Source: Prolixibacteraceae bacterium UBA6029 (GTDB taxonomy: Bacteria > Bacteroidota > Bacteroidia > Bacteroidales > Prolixibacteraceae). Taken from it: a stretch of DNA of 64,000 nt. Positions 1 to 8,913 of the stretch are shown here, in pieces. The DNA is taken from NCBI GenBank assembly GCA_002429385.1, contig DIZL01000012.1:1-64000 (forward strand), in the 5' to 3' direction. A model generated the notes under the pieces. That model saw nothing but the letters and a program-made list of their open reading frames with translations, was not told the origin of the DNA and did no database searches. Numbering within the stretch: position 1 is the first letter of the stretch; every line of letters begins with the position of its first letter. Both the position numbers and the translations under genes were made by a program.

Positions 1-293
1 GCACAGCATAAGCACACAAGTAGACACCCTGATATAGATTTGGAGTAATCCGATTAGCAGGCGCTCCTTAACTTCTGCTCAAGGTTCAGTCTTAAGGTTT
101 ATTGTCAGGAACAGACCTATTGACATTGAATCTTTAAATGTAGTTAATTTTCTCTTCTGTTGACCCCCCTGAGTAAATATTGGTTCATCAGTTTTTGCAG
201 GATTATTCTGTATCTTTGGCTCCCGAACAACACAACGAATTTCCGTGAGAAGTTTCAAGTAATGAAGGATTTTTGTTGGTAACGATTGAAAAT
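1..293. other. 5' edge, no gene seen
   Basis: This stretch precedes hflX. Open frames on either strand are short, lack family resemblance and overlap hflX in the wrong frame. The only structure I can support is a possible promoter box at 211-218. Any gene entering from the left edge is not recognisable. Confidence 0.5.
211..218 (+). promoter_or_regulatory. Candidate -7 box (TATCTTTG) for hflX
   Basis: TATCTTTG matches the Bacteroidota sigma-ABfr -7 consensus TAnnTTTG. It lies about 75 bases before the ATG at 294. I see no convincing TTTG -33 box at the usual 19-21 base spacing, so this is tentative. Confidence 0.35.
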
Positions 294-1514
294 ATGATTG
301 AACATTCATCGGTAATGGAAACGGCAGTTCTGGTTGGCCTGATCACAAAAAATCAGGATGAATCACAGGCAAAAGAATATTTGGAAGAGTTGGCGTTTCT
401 GGCCGATACAGCAGGAGCCGAGGTGAAGAAACATTTCCTGCAGCGATTAGACATTCCCAATCATGCCACCTTTGTAGGAACCGGTAAATTGGAGGAAATT
501 GGGGAATACATCAAGGCGCACGAAATAGGATGTGTCATTTTTGATGATGACCTGAGCCCAACCCAACTGCGAAATATAGAGAAAGCCCTTGAATGCAAGG
601 TGCTTGACCGCACCTTCCTGATTCTGGATATTTTTGCAAGGCGGGCACAAACAGCCAATGCCAAAACCCAGGTTGAACTGGCTCAATACCAATACATGCT
701 TCCAAGGTTGACACGTTTATGGACTCACCTTGAACGTCAGCGTGGAGGGATCGGGATGCGCGGACCCGGTGAATCTCAGATTGAGACCGACCGTAGGATT
801 ATCCTCGATAAAATAGCCCTGCTGAAAGAGCAGATGATCAAGATAGACAAGCAGAAGTCGACCCAACGCAAGAACCGGGGAAGAATGGTTCGGGTAGCCT
901 TGGTTGGCTACACCAATGTGGGTAAATCGACCATGATGAACCTGTTGTGCAAATCGGATGTATTTGCTGAAAATAAACTCTTCGCCACACTCGATACCAC
1001 TGTCCGCAAAATGGTTGTAGGAAACCTTCCTTTCCTTCTGGCTGATACGGTAGGATTCATCCGTAAATTACCTCACGGACTGGTCGAATCGTTCAAGTCA
1101 ACCCTGGATGAAGTTCGCGAGTCGGATATCCTGATGCATATAGTGGATATTTCACACCAGGGGTTCGAAGAACAGATCGAAGTGGTTAACCATACCCTGA
1201 GCGAAATCAACGCGGGAGATAAACCGATGATTTATGTCTTCAACAAGATTGATGCCTTTACCTATGTTGAAAAACACCAGGATGATTTAAGTCCCCGTAC
1301 GAAGAAAAATGTTTCGCTGGAAGAATGGGAAAACAGCTGGATGTCGAAAAACAATACGCCTTCTCTGTTTGTTTCGGCTACCAAAAAACTGAATATAGAG
1401 GAGTTGAAGAAAACACTTTATGAAGAAGTCAGGAAAATACACATCACCAGATTCCCATATAACGACTTCCTGTATGATGAGAATTGGACGGTAAAGATTG
1501 AACAACAGGAATAG
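294..1514 (+). CDS. hflX: GTPase HflX
   Basis: HflX is a ribosome-associated GTPase that binds the 50S subunit and splits stalled or stress-inactivated ribosomes. The N-terminal HflX domain spans roughly residues 25-190 and ends in the glycine-rich segment GGIGMRGPGESQ. The G domain follows with G1 GYTNVGKST near residue 205, G3 DTVGF and G4 NKID. Length of about 406 residues is normal for the family. I chose ATG 294 (MIEHSSVMETAVLVGL), because an upstream in-frame TTG at 273 adds only seven unconserved residues; ATG 315 is a further alternative. The gene converges on asd across a long hairpin. Confidence 0.95.
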   Translation: MIEHSSVMETAVLVGLITKNQDESQAKEYLEELAFLADTAGAEVKKHFLQRLDIPNHATFVGTGKLEEIGEYIKAHEIGCVIFDDDLSPTQLRNIEKALECKVLDRTFLILDIFARRAQTANAKTQVELAQYQYMLPRLTRLWTHLERQRGGIGMRGPGESQIETDRRIILDKIALLKEQMIKIDKQKSTQRKNRGRMVRVALVGYTNVGKSTMMNLLCKSDVFAENKLFATLDTTVRKMVVGNLPFLLADTVGFIRKLPHGLVESFKSTLDEVRESDILMHIVDISHQGFEEQIEVVNHTLSEINAGDKPMIYVFNKIDAFTYVEKHQDDLSPRTKKNVSLEEWENSWMSKNNTPSLFVSATKKLNIEELKKTLYEEVRKIHITRFPYNDFLYDENWTVKIEQQE

Positions 1515-1533
1515 AAAATGGAGCAGGGAGCGT

Positions 1534-1625
1534 GGAGCAGGGAGACCGTAAAAAGGAAAAAGGAAAAGCCTGCCGGATTGAACCTACAAGTTTTTCCTTA
1601 TTCCTTTTTCCGGTCTCCCTGCTCC
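1534..1625. repeat. Long imperfect hairpin between hflX and asd
   Basis: Left arm 1534-1567 and right arm 1592-1625 are reverse complements at 32 of 34 positions, with a 24-base loop. The arms read GGAGCAGGGAGACCG followed by iterated AAAAAGG words. A partial direct copy of GGAGCAGGGAG precedes the left arm at 1520-1530. Sitting between convergent genes, it could act as a bidirectional terminator. However, it is much longer than needed and resembles the other word-repeat hairpins in this window. Confidence 0.85.
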
Positions 1626-1672
1626 CTTTTCCTATTTCCTATGTTCTGATATCTAAAATCTTTTATCTATAT

Positions 1673-2683
1673 CTATTTGATCTCGCCGTTTTTAATGAGC
1701 CATTCGGCAATCTGAACAGCATTCAATGCAGCGCCTTTTTTAATCTGATCACCCACACACCAGAAGGTCAAACTCTTTGGGTTTGACACATCCATGCGGA
1801 TACGGCCCACATATACATCATCCTTTCCTGAAACGAATAATGGCATAGGGTATTTCTTCTCTGCCGGATTGTCAAGGACAGTTAGTCCTTCCGTTTTTTC
1901 CATGGCTGATTTTACTTCCTGAATATTCAAGGCCTCTTCGGTTTCCACCCAGATGGCTTCTGAATGTGCACGGGCCACAGGAATACGGATACAGGTAGCG
2001 CTCACTTCGGCATTGGTGTGCATGATCTTCTTGGTTTCCCAGTTCATTTTCATTTCCTCTTTGGTGTAGTCATTTTCGAGGAACACATCAATCTGGGGGA
2101 TCACATTCATGGCCAGCTGGTAAGGAAACTTCCGGATGGTAGGTTCTTCACCTGAGGCAACCTGCTGAATCTGTGTTTCCAGTTCTGCAATGCCCTGAGC
2201 GCCGGCACCGCTGGCGGCCTGGTAGGTAGCAACATGAACGCGAACGATTTTAGACAAATCATTTACCGGTTTCAGAGCCACCACCATTTGAATGGTTGAA
2301 CAATTGGGGTTTGCTATGATATTACGCGGACGTATTTTGGCATCTTCAGGATTAACTTCTGGAACCACTAATGGGACATCGTCATCATAACGGAAAGCGC
2401 TTGAATTATCGATCATGATGGTGCCGTATTTGGTGATGGTATCGGCAAATTCCTTTGAAATGGATGCGCCCGCAGAGGTTAAAGCAATATCGATATCTTT
2501 AAAATCATCGTTATGCTTCAATTCCTTCACGACCAGTTTTTCCCCTTTGAATTCATATTCATTACCGGCCGAACGGCCTGATCCAAACAATACCAATTCA
2601 TCGAGCGGGAAACTTCTTTCAGCAAGAACCTTCAGGAATTCCTGACCCACCGCACCACTTGCACCTACTACAGCAACTTTCAT
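1673..2683 (-). CDS. asd: Aspartate-semialdehyde dehydrogenase
   Basis: This enzyme reduces aspartyl phosphate to aspartate semialdehyde with NADPH, the branch point to lysine/diaminopimelate, threonine and methionine. The N-terminal Rossmann motif GASGAVGQ is at residues 7-14. The catalytic cysteine is C128 in NPNCST, and the active-site histidine is H240 in RIPVARAHSE. The 336-residue length is typical. The gene is monocistronic in this view, divergent from the lamin-tail protein gene and convergent with hflX. It is a housekeeping cytoplasmic enzyme. Confidence 0.97.
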   Translation of the reverse strand: MKVAVVGASGAVGQEFLKVLAERSFPLDELVLFGSGRSAGNEYEFKGEKLVVKELKHNDDFKDIDIALTSAGASISKEFADTITKYGTIMIDNSSAFRYDDDVPLVVPEVNPEDAKIRPRNIIANPNCSTIQMVVALKPVNDLSKIVRVHVATYQAASGAGAQGIAELETQIQQVASGEEPTIRKFPYQLAMNVIPQIDVFLENDYTKEEMKMNWETKKIMHTNAEVSATCIRIPVARAHSEAIWVETEEALNIQEVKSAMEKTEGLTVLDNPAEKKYPMPLFVSGKDDVYVGRIRMDVSNPKSLTFWCVGDQIKKGAALNAVQIAEWLIKNGEIK

Positions 2684-2825
2684 TTCAATAATATTTTAAG
2701 AAATAATATACTTCCTTCGATAGTTTTTGGAAATGTGATTAAATCTCATTAACTTAATTCAGATTTTCAAACGCACATCTTAAAGAAAGTGTAAAAATAA
2801 TTGTTTGCTTTTAATTTATCCTGAA

Positions 2826-4718
2826 ATGGCAAGATTAATTTTTATTTTAGCAATAATCATTGTCTATTTTTTAACAATTGTAAGCAAAAATACGCTTGCT
2901 AACAAATATACGGTTTATAAAATCGAACCATTGAATACTATTTTGGACGATAAAGATACAATCTCCACCCTCTTTCAGGATGATTTTGAGGATGGAAATC
3001 TTTTGGGATGGGAACAAACAGAAGAATGGGAAGTTTCGTCCACTGAAAAAATTTCAGGAGCATATTCACTAAAGCATTTATCAAAAGCCACGAGCGGTTT
3101 TAGTTCAATATTTCATCCGATGGCTGCAGATTGCAACGCTTTTGATCTTGAATGGGCGTTTAAGCTGAAAAACGGGAACTGGGATCCTTCCTCCACTAAC
3201 CGGTTCTGGTTTTACCTTTCTGCTGATACCATCCAAACAAACCTGATCAATGGTTGGGCGGTAGGAGTTAATCTCACCGGGAACAGCGATCTGCTTGAAC
3301 TCTGGCGAATGCGAAGTGGGAAGCCTGACAGCCTCATTATTCAAACCGACCTGGATTGGAACAATTCAATACTGGTAACAATTGACGTAAAACGAAGCGC
3401 ACAGGGAATTTGGTCATTTACCTACAGGAAGGCGGGAGAAACCGATAGCACAACCTTTTCGGGAACTGATCTGATGGTTCCCAATTTCAGGAATATAGGA
3501 GTTTGCTTTAACTATACCCCAACCCGTGCAGGATTACTGTGGGTCGATGATATAGTTGTAAAAGTTAGCCCTGCTGATGTTTCCATTCAAAAACTTATAG
3601 TCATTAATTCTCACACGATTTCACTGACCTTCAACAAGCCCATTAACAAAACATCCCTACAACTGAATAATTTCAAGCTTACGGATGAGAATAATCTTAC
3701 TATTCCCATACTCGGGATTACTCAGGATAAAGTTTCCAATCAGGTTTTTGAAATTCAACTGGGTCAGGTCAATGGAGTTCAGCTAAGCCTAAGCGTTTCG
3801 GGAGTTGCCGATCTTTCAGGTAAAACAATGAATCCAATGATCCTCTCCTTTCCCTTTAGCTTTTTACCTGAGGCAGGATCGGTCCTGATCAACGAAGTAT
3901 TGTTTAATCCACCAACGGGAGGTGACGATTTTGTTGAACTTGTAAACGTATCAGAGACCCCGGTATCTGTTCATCATCTAAAACTGGCGGCCCGAAACGA
4001 CACCCTGGCCCTGAAACAAATTTATGGACTTAGTACAACGATCAGGTATTTGAAACCTGGACATTACCTGACCTGCACAAAAGATCCCCAGTTGGTAATT
4101 CCATTCTATATCTCGAATGATCCTGAAACCTTTTGTATCCTAAAGTCTTTTCCGAGTTATCCTGATGATGCCGGAAGCGTGGTTCTTTTGAACGATTCGC
4201 TTGAAGTAATCGATGAATTGAGTTATACGGCAAAAATGCATTCCCCCTTCCTGACAAACGTAAATGGGGTTTCTCTCGAACGCATATCCTGGACTAAACC
4301 AACGTCTGATCACAATAACTGGGCCTCGGCAGCAGGTTCAGCAGGATTCGCAACACCGGGATCGCCCAATTCACAGACTGAAACTAAGACTCAAACAACG
4401 GAGAATATACATGTCGAACCTATTGTATTCTCGCCCAACGGTGATGGGTTTAACGATCAGCTGACTATTCGGTTCAGTCTGGATAAGCTTGGATACATAG
4501 CCAATATCAGGATTTTTGATGTGGTCGGACGACAGGTGAAGTTCCTTGTAAAAAACCAATCACTGGCACAGGAAGGCAGTTGGATCTGGAAAGGGGAGAG
4601 TGATTCAAATCAGCGGCTCAAGCTCGGAATTTACATCATACTTGTTGAACTGTTCGACAGCGAGGGGTACACCAAAACATTCAAGAAAATATGTACTCTG
4701 ACTGACAGGTTGAATTGA
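2826..4718 (+). CDS. Secreted multidomain protein with lamin-tail domain
   Basis: The protein has no predicted catalytic function. A hydrophobic N-terminus (MARLIFILAIIIV) acts as a signal peptide or anchor. Residues ~45-240 resemble a jelly-roll lectin fold (the WEVSS..SGAYSL region). Residues ~250-345 form a SwmB-like Ig repeat (TISLTFNKPIN). Residues ~355-495 form a lamin-tail domain (LINEVLFNPP..DDFVELVN). Residues ~530-630 form a FlgD/gliding-motility-type C-terminal Ig domain (FSPNGDGFNDQL, with LGIYIILVELFD). Such C-termini are common on Bacteroidota exported proteins. An in-frame TTG at 2805 extends the frame, but ATG 2826 places the hydrophobic segment at the terminus. A cell-surface role is inference. 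Confidence 0.8.
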   Translation: MARLIFILAIIIVYFLTIVSKNTLANKYTVYKIEPLNTILDDKDTISTLFQDDFEDGNLLGWEQTEEWEVSSTEKISGAYSLKHLSKATSGFSSIFHPMAADCNAFDLEWAFKLKNGNWDPSSTNRFWFYLSADTIQTNLINGWAVGVNLTGNSDLLELWRMRSGKPDSLIIQTDLDWNNSILVTIDVKRSAQGIWSFTYRKAGETDSTTFSGTDLMVPNFRNIGVCFNYTPTRAGLLWVDDIVVKVSPADVSIQKLIVINSHTISLTFNKPINKTSLQLNNFKLTDENNLTIPILGITQDKVSNQVFEIQLGQVNGVQLSLSVSGVADLSGKTMNPMILSFPFSFLPEAGSVLINEVLFNPPTGGDDFVELVNVSETPVSVHHLKLAARNDTLALKQIYGLSTTIRYLKPGHYLTCTKDPQLVIPFYISNDPETFCILKSFPSYPDDAGSVVLLNDSLEVIDELSYTAKMHSPFLTNVNGVSLERISWTKPTSDHNNWASAAGSAGFATPGSPNSQTETKTQTTENIHVEPIVFSPNGDGFNDQLTIRFSLDKLGYIANIRIFDVVGRQVKFLVKNQSLAQEGSWIWKGESDSNQRLKLGIYIILVELFDSEGYTKTFKKICTLTDRLN

Positions 4719-4789
4719 AGATCGTCTAATCTTTGGATAGATTACCTAAATTTTCCTTACAAAATACTCTAATGCATAAGTTATTTATG

Positions 4790-4797
4790 TATGTTTG
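4790..4797 (+). promoter_or_regulatory. Candidate -7 box (TATGTTTG) for the PadR operon
   Basis: TATGTTTG fits TAnnTTTG and ends 16 bases before the chosen padR ATG at 4814, giving a very short leader. No clear -33 box is visible. Its position supports starting PadR at 4814 instead of the upstream TTG at 4733. Confidence 0.4.
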
Positions 4798-4813
4798 TTC
4801 TAAATTTAATTCA

Positions 4814-5152
4814 ATGGGAACAAATCAATTGTATAAAGGAAGCCTGTCAACCATCATCCTCAAGCTTTTGGGCGAAAAAGGACGCATGTATGGCTACCAG
4901 ATTACGCAGGAGGTAAAAGCCATTTCGGCTGGTGAATATATGATTACAGAAGGTGCACTTTACCCCATGCTGCATAAACTCGAGGCACAGGGACTCCTTA
5001 CTGTCGAGATTGAAATGACCGGCAACCGGATGCGCAAATACTATTCAATTACCAAAAACGGCAAAAAGGAAGTGGTCGACCGAATGACCGAGATGGAATC
5101 CTTCATCCGCAACATGCAAAGTTTATTAAACCCCAAAATTGACCTGGCATGA
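4814..5152 (+). CDS. PadR-family transcriptional regulator
   Basis: This is a small winged-helix repressor of about 112 residues, the standard size for PadR-s1 proteins. The motif ILKLLGEKGRMYGYQITQEV forms the recognition region, and EGALYPMLHKLEAQGLL is the classic PadR wing segment. The open frame continues upstream to a TTG at 4733, but that part is not conserved. ATG 4814 follows a good -7 box. The stop codon overlaps the next ATG by four bases (ATGA), so it is translationally coupled to the first of three membrane paralogs. PadR proteins often autoregulate and control adjacent ABC exporters, which fits this operon. Confidence 0.9.
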   Translation: MGTNQLYKGSLSTIILKLLGEKGRMYGYQITQEVKAISAGEYMITEGALYPMLHKLEAQGLLTVEIEMTGNRMRKYYSITKNGKKEVVDRMTEMESFIRNMQSLLNPKIDLA

Positions 5153-5871
5153 ATAAGAAGTTAACTGAAGCGCAAATTGATGAACTTTTCTCCTTCTGTA
5201 AACGGAAGGGTGTAAAGCATTACGATTTACAAATTGAACTGGTCGATCATTTAGCCAGTTCAATTGAGCAAAGATGGCTGGAAAATCCTAAACTTACCTT
5301 AGCAGAAGCACTTCCAGAAGCTTACAAACAATTTGGCATCAATGGATTTTCCAAATTCCAGGCGACCAAGGAAAAAGCATTGCGTAAGAAATACACCCGA
5401 CTACAATGGCAGTATATTGGTGAGTTTTACCGTCTGCCAAAAATTATTCTGACCATTGCACTTTCATTATCACTTTTTACAGCCATCCGTTTGTCAACCG
5501 ATGACACTATTTTATGTCTGATCATTTTGGGCATTTATGCCTTATTGCTTCTAATTTATTTCGGAGTATTTCATACTAATTTATCCCAGCTCGGACTGAA
5601 TACAGGAAAATCATTCTTACAGATTGAATATTTAAACTCAATCCGACGAACCGTGTTAGCTGTTGGATTTATACCCATATACTTACTCAACATATTCAAC
5701 CTAATCATCAGGGAATTTCATTTAACCCAAACCGGCATTTCTCTTTTGGAGTTGATCACTTCCTTTCTTATTACCTTCATTGCTTTTATTATCGTTGCCA
5801 TGTATTCCTATATTCCAAAGCGAATCAAAGAAGACTTCATCCGCGACTTTCCTCAATTCATAAAATCCTGA
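5149..5871 (+). CDS. Membrane protein, tandem paralog 1 of 3
   Basis: I do not recognise a named family. The N-terminal ~95 residues are a soluble, charged helical domain with the motif YDLQIELVDHLASSIE. Next come a basic segment (KALRKKYTRLQWQYIGEFYRLPKI) and four hydrophobic helices at about 103-120, 125-145, 165-188 and 200-222. The protein ends in RIKEDFIRDFPQFIKS. The arrangement (PadR, then an N-terminal helical domain plus transmembrane helices) recalls HAAS/DUF1700 proteins encoded beside PadR in Firmicutes, but the sequences are not obviously alike. Paralogs 2 and 3 follow directly. A sensory or partner role for the downstream ABC exporter is inference. Confidence 0.75.
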   Translation: MNKKLTEAQIDELFSFCKRKGVKHYDLQIELVDHLASSIEQRWLENPKLTLAEALPEAYKQFGINGFSKFQATKEKALRKKYTRLQWQYIGEFYRLPKIILTIALSLSLFTAIRLSTDDTILCLIILGIYALLLLIYFGVFHTNLSQLGLNTGKSFLQIEYLNSIRRTVLAVGFIPIYLLNIFNLIIREFHLTQTGISLLELITSFLITFIAFIIVAMYSYIPKRIKEDFIRDFPQFIKS

Positions 5872-5873
5872 GT

Positions 5874-6671
5874 ATGGAAAATCGTAAACTATCCCAGGAA
5901 CAAATTGACAATCTCTTTGAGCTTTGCGAATTCCACAATGTGTACTATTACGATGTTCAAATAGAACTGGTTGATCACATGGCTTCGGCCATTGAAGCAA
6001 TCTGGGAAATCCATCCAGAAATGCCCTTTGAAGAAGCAGTTTTTCAGGTCTGCGAGCAATTTGGTGTTGACCCTTGCTTCAATGCCTCGTATCAGTCACT
6101 TCTTCCAACGATCTCCGGGGATCATTTTAAGGGAGAATCCGTTTTCGATACCATTAAGGAAGCAAAGGAAAAGGAGCTTAGTAGAAAATACGGCCGTTTG
6201 CAGTGGAAATACATCGGAGAGTTTTTTCATTTGCCCAAAATCATATTGACCCTTGCTATAACATTTACGTTGTATTTCATTCTCAGGCTTTCAAACAATG
6301 GCATCATTGTAAGCTATGCCATTCAGTGCTTTTATCTTCTTTCACTGGCTGTTTACTTAATCTTTATATATCCTAGAAAATTCAGGCTTACTATTGTTGA
6401 TGGGAAGTCCTTCTTACTGTACAATCAATTCAAGAACATAAGGAGATCAGCTATCAGCATTGGCTTTTCTGCCTATAATATAGTCGCTCTGCTTAGTAAA
6501 TTTAGTCACAACAAATTCTTTTCCCCTTTATCAAATTACATTAACTTGGAGCTTTTAACCGCCTTTCTAATCACCTTTTTTGGCATTACGATGGTCGCCT
6601 TATTTGTGTATACTCCTCAACGTGTCAAAGAAGACTTTACCCGTGAATTCCCTCAATTTGTAAAATCCTGA
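5874..6671 (+). CDS. Membrane protein, tandem paralog 2 of 3
   Basis: It has the same architecture as its neighbours: LSQEQIDNLFELCEF start, YYDVQIELVDHMASAIE motif, KYGRLQWKYIGEFFHLPKI junction, four transmembrane helices and the tail RVKEDFTREFPQFVKS. At 265 residues it is about 25 longer than paralog 1. The extra length is in the soluble domain (roughly residues 65-90, including CFNASYQSLLPTISG). It starts two bases after the previous stop, so translation is likely coupled. No function is known to me. Confidence 0.75.
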   Translation: MENRKLSQEQIDNLFELCEFHNVYYYDVQIELVDHMASAIEAIWEIHPEMPFEEAVFQVCEQFGVDPCFNASYQSLLPTISGDHFKGESVFDTIKEAKEKELSRKYGRLQWKYIGEFFHLPKIILTLAITFTLYFILRLSNNGIIVSYAIQCFYLLSLAVYLIFIYPRKFRLTIVDGKSFLLYNQFKNIRRSAISIGFSAYNIVALLSKFSHNKFFSPLSNYINLELLTAFLITFFGITMVALFVYTPQRVKEDFTREFPQFVKS

Positions 6672-6674
6672 AGT

Positions 6675-7379
6675 ATGGAAACCCGCACACTAACTCCCAA
6701 GCAGATTGAAGACCTCCATGAATTCTGCTACTTCCGCTCTGTTTCACAATACGAAGTTCAAGTCGAAATCGTAGATCATTTGGCTTCCTCCATTGAAAAA
6801 CTATGGGAAACCAATCCTGAACTACCGTTCGATGAAGCGATGTATCTGGTTGATGAACAGTTTGACGGCAATCTGGGATTTGAAACTATCAAAAAGGAAA
6901 AAGAAAAGGCTTTAAGGAAAAAATACTGGCGTTTACTATGGAAATTTGCCGGCGACTATTACAAGTTCCCCAAAATCATGATTACGCTACTTCTATCCTT
7001 GGGATTATTCAGTGCATTTCGCTTATCAGAAAACAACCAATGGATAACAGTTCCTTTGATTGTTCTTTTTGTTGCTATTTCCTTATTTTACCGTCTTTAT
7101 TTCTTCCCAACGTTTGTAGAAATAAAGATTACAAAGGGCTATTCATTTCTGCTATATGAAGTTGCACGAATAGGACTACGTTCAAAAACAGAACTATACA
7201 TTATAATTTTGCTCTTCGTTTTTGCAAAACATCAAATCCATTTTTCTACTTTAACGAGTATATTGTTATCAGTTCTGATTCCATTATACTTTGTTATGCT
7301 TTATGGCGATTACTTTTTTATCTCGAAGAAGATCCGTGAACATTTCATCGAACAATATCCTCAATTTATTATTTCCTGA
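6675..7379 (+). CDS. Membrane protein, tandem paralog 3 of 3
   Basis: This is the third copy. It starts LTPKQIEDLHEFCYF, carries YEVQVEIVDHLASSIE and KALRKKYWRLLWKFAGDYYKFPKI, then four hydrophobic helices, and ends KKIREHFIEQYPQFIIS. At 234 residues it is the shortest and the most divergent in the membrane part. It starts three bases after paralog 2. The conserved soluble domain and juxtamembrane segment across all three, with drift in the helices, point to old tandem duplication with a retained function. Confidence 0.75.
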   Translation: METRTLTPKQIEDLHEFCYFRSVSQYEVQVEIVDHLASSIEKLWETNPELPFDEAMYLVDEQFDGNLGFETIKKEKEKALRKKYWRLLWKFAGDYYKFPKIMITLLLSLGLFSAFRLSENNQWITVPLIVLFVAISLFYRLYFFPTFVEIKITKGYSFLLYEVARIGLRSKTELYIIILLFVFAKHQIHFSTLTSILLSVLIPLYFVMLYGDYFFISKKIREHFIEQYPQFIIS

Positions 7380-7435
7380 AGTGTAATTATGCTTAACATT
7401 TGTTAACCAATAACCTAAATCAAAAGAATACTTCT

Positions 7436-8911
7436 ATGAACCAAAACCTCTTTTCATTGGCATGGCGTGAAGCCGTCCGGTCCGCTTATTGGGGCAAGAG
7501 CCTGGCAACCACAATCGGGTTGGGTTTTCTGGCTATCTATTTTTCGGTCAGTTTTCTCGTTTTGGGTTTTGCCATCCCAGCACTTCTGATTAAGAGTTTT
7601 CCGAATATTGATCCTGTCAGCAAGTTCAACAGCATTATACTGGCCTACTTTGCCATCGACCTGATTATTCGTCAACTGATGCAAAAGCTGCCTACGGTTA
7701 GTTTCAAACCCTTACTTTTACAGAATATTCGTCGCCGGAAAATAGCCAATTACCTGTTGACCCGGTCAGTATTCAATTTTTTCAATGTATTGCCATTCTT
7801 TTTAGTACTTCCGATTACTTTTACCCTGGTTGCCTCAACACATTCGGGCCTTTCAACCCTGAGTTGGTTCTTGGCTATAGGCATTCTGATATTCTGTAAT
7901 CATTTTCTGGCGATCTATCTGAAATGGCGCTTTAACGAGGCCGAGTATGGGTTCTTTATCTTCCTGGCAGGCCTCATTGGCCTGTTTGCAATCAATCATT
8001 TAGGAATAATCGATTTGTCAGGAGGACTGGGAAAACTACTTGACCTGGTGTTGGTTTATCCGGCATTGGTCCTATTAATCGCTGTGCTGCCGGTACTGTT
8101 CTATTTTCTGAATGTGAAGTTTTTGCTTAGCCGGATGTTTCTGAATCTTGTTTCAGAAAAGCAGAAGGCTGAAAAGGTTCGTGACTACTCGTGGCTGAAC
8201 CGTATGGGCGAAACAGGCCGTTTTATCGCTCTCGAGCTTCGGCTGATCTGGCGCAACAAACGTCCACGATCCGTGGCCATGATGACTGTGGCCATGCTGT
8301 TATACGGATTGCTGTTTTACAAGGACCAAAATGGACAGCCACCACCCGAATTTGTATTTATACTGGGCGGCTTCATACTGGTAGGAATGTTCTCCATATC
8401 CTACGGGCAGTTTTTCCCTGCCTGGCACAGCAACTATTTTTCTATGCTGATGTGTCAGCGTCTTAAGATGAAACAGTTTCTGCAATCCTTTTACATGCTG
8501 GTGACCATTGTCTCCGTGGCCTGCTATTTCATAACGCTACCCTACGCGCTGATCTACACCAAGGTCATTTACACCCATCTGGCCATGTTGCTTTACAATT
8601 TAGGAATCAACATACCAATTATCTTCTTTATTGGATTATATAGCAAGAAAAGGCTCGACTTGAATCAATCCTCGGTGATGAATTATCAGGGAGTGGGCGC
8701 CTCGCAATGGCTGGCCGGATTGCCCATGTTTTTGGGCCCGATCTCTTTATTCTATTTGTTTAAACTGGCTTTTGGGACAACCGGAGGCTATATCGGATTG
8801 GGAGTGTTGGGACTCATCGGAATCCTGTTCCATTCGGTTATCATCGATTATTTCTCCAGACAATACCTTAAGAAAAAACACGAGCTCATTAAAAACTACA
8901 AAAACTCCTGA
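7436..8911 (+). CDS. ABC transporter permease (DUF5687-like)
   Basis: This is a polytopic membrane protein of ~491 residues with about twelve hydrophobic segments. It starts MNQNLFSLAWREAVRS, typical of DUF5687 permeases of Bacteroidota. ATG 7436 is preferred over an upstream in-frame TTG at 7400. It lies two bases before the ATPase gene with which it would form an exporter in the inner membrane. The substrate is unknown. DUF5687 assignment is from recalled family features (size, N-terminus, adjacent ATPase) and was not checked by search. Confidence 0.8.
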   Translation: MNQNLFSLAWREAVRSAYWGKSLATTIGLGFLAIYFSVSFLVLGFAIPALLIKSFPNIDPVSKFNSIILAYFAIDLIIRQLMQKLPTVSFKPLLLQNIRRRKIANYLLTRSVFNFFNVLPFFLVLPITFTLVASTHSGLSTLSWFLAIGILIFCNHFLAIYLKWRFNEAEYGFFIFLAGLIGLFAINHLGIIDLSGGLGKLLDLVLVYPALVLLIAVLPVLFYFLNVKFLLSRMFLNLVSEKQKAEKVRDYSWLNRMGETGRFIALELRLIWRNKRPRSVAMMTVAMLLYGLLFYKDQNGQPPPEFVFILGGFILVGMFSISYGQFFPAWHSNYFSMLMCQRLKMKQFLQSFYMLVTIVSVACYFITLPYALIYTKVIYTHLAMLLYNLGINIPIIFFIGLYSKKRLDLNQSSVMNYQGVGASQWLAGLPMFLGPISLFYLFKLAFGTTGGYIGLGVLGLIGILFHSVIIDYFSRQYLKKKHELIKNYKNS

Positions 8912-8913
8912 TC

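Noticed and set aside
79..309. 76-codon minus-strand frame at the left edge
   Set aside because: It overlaps the hflX start, has no signal or motif and no plausible promoter.
1532..1786. 84-codon open frame on the plus strand
   Set aside because: It is composed of the hairpin repeat words and then overlaps the 3' end of asd on the opposite strand. No family resemblance.
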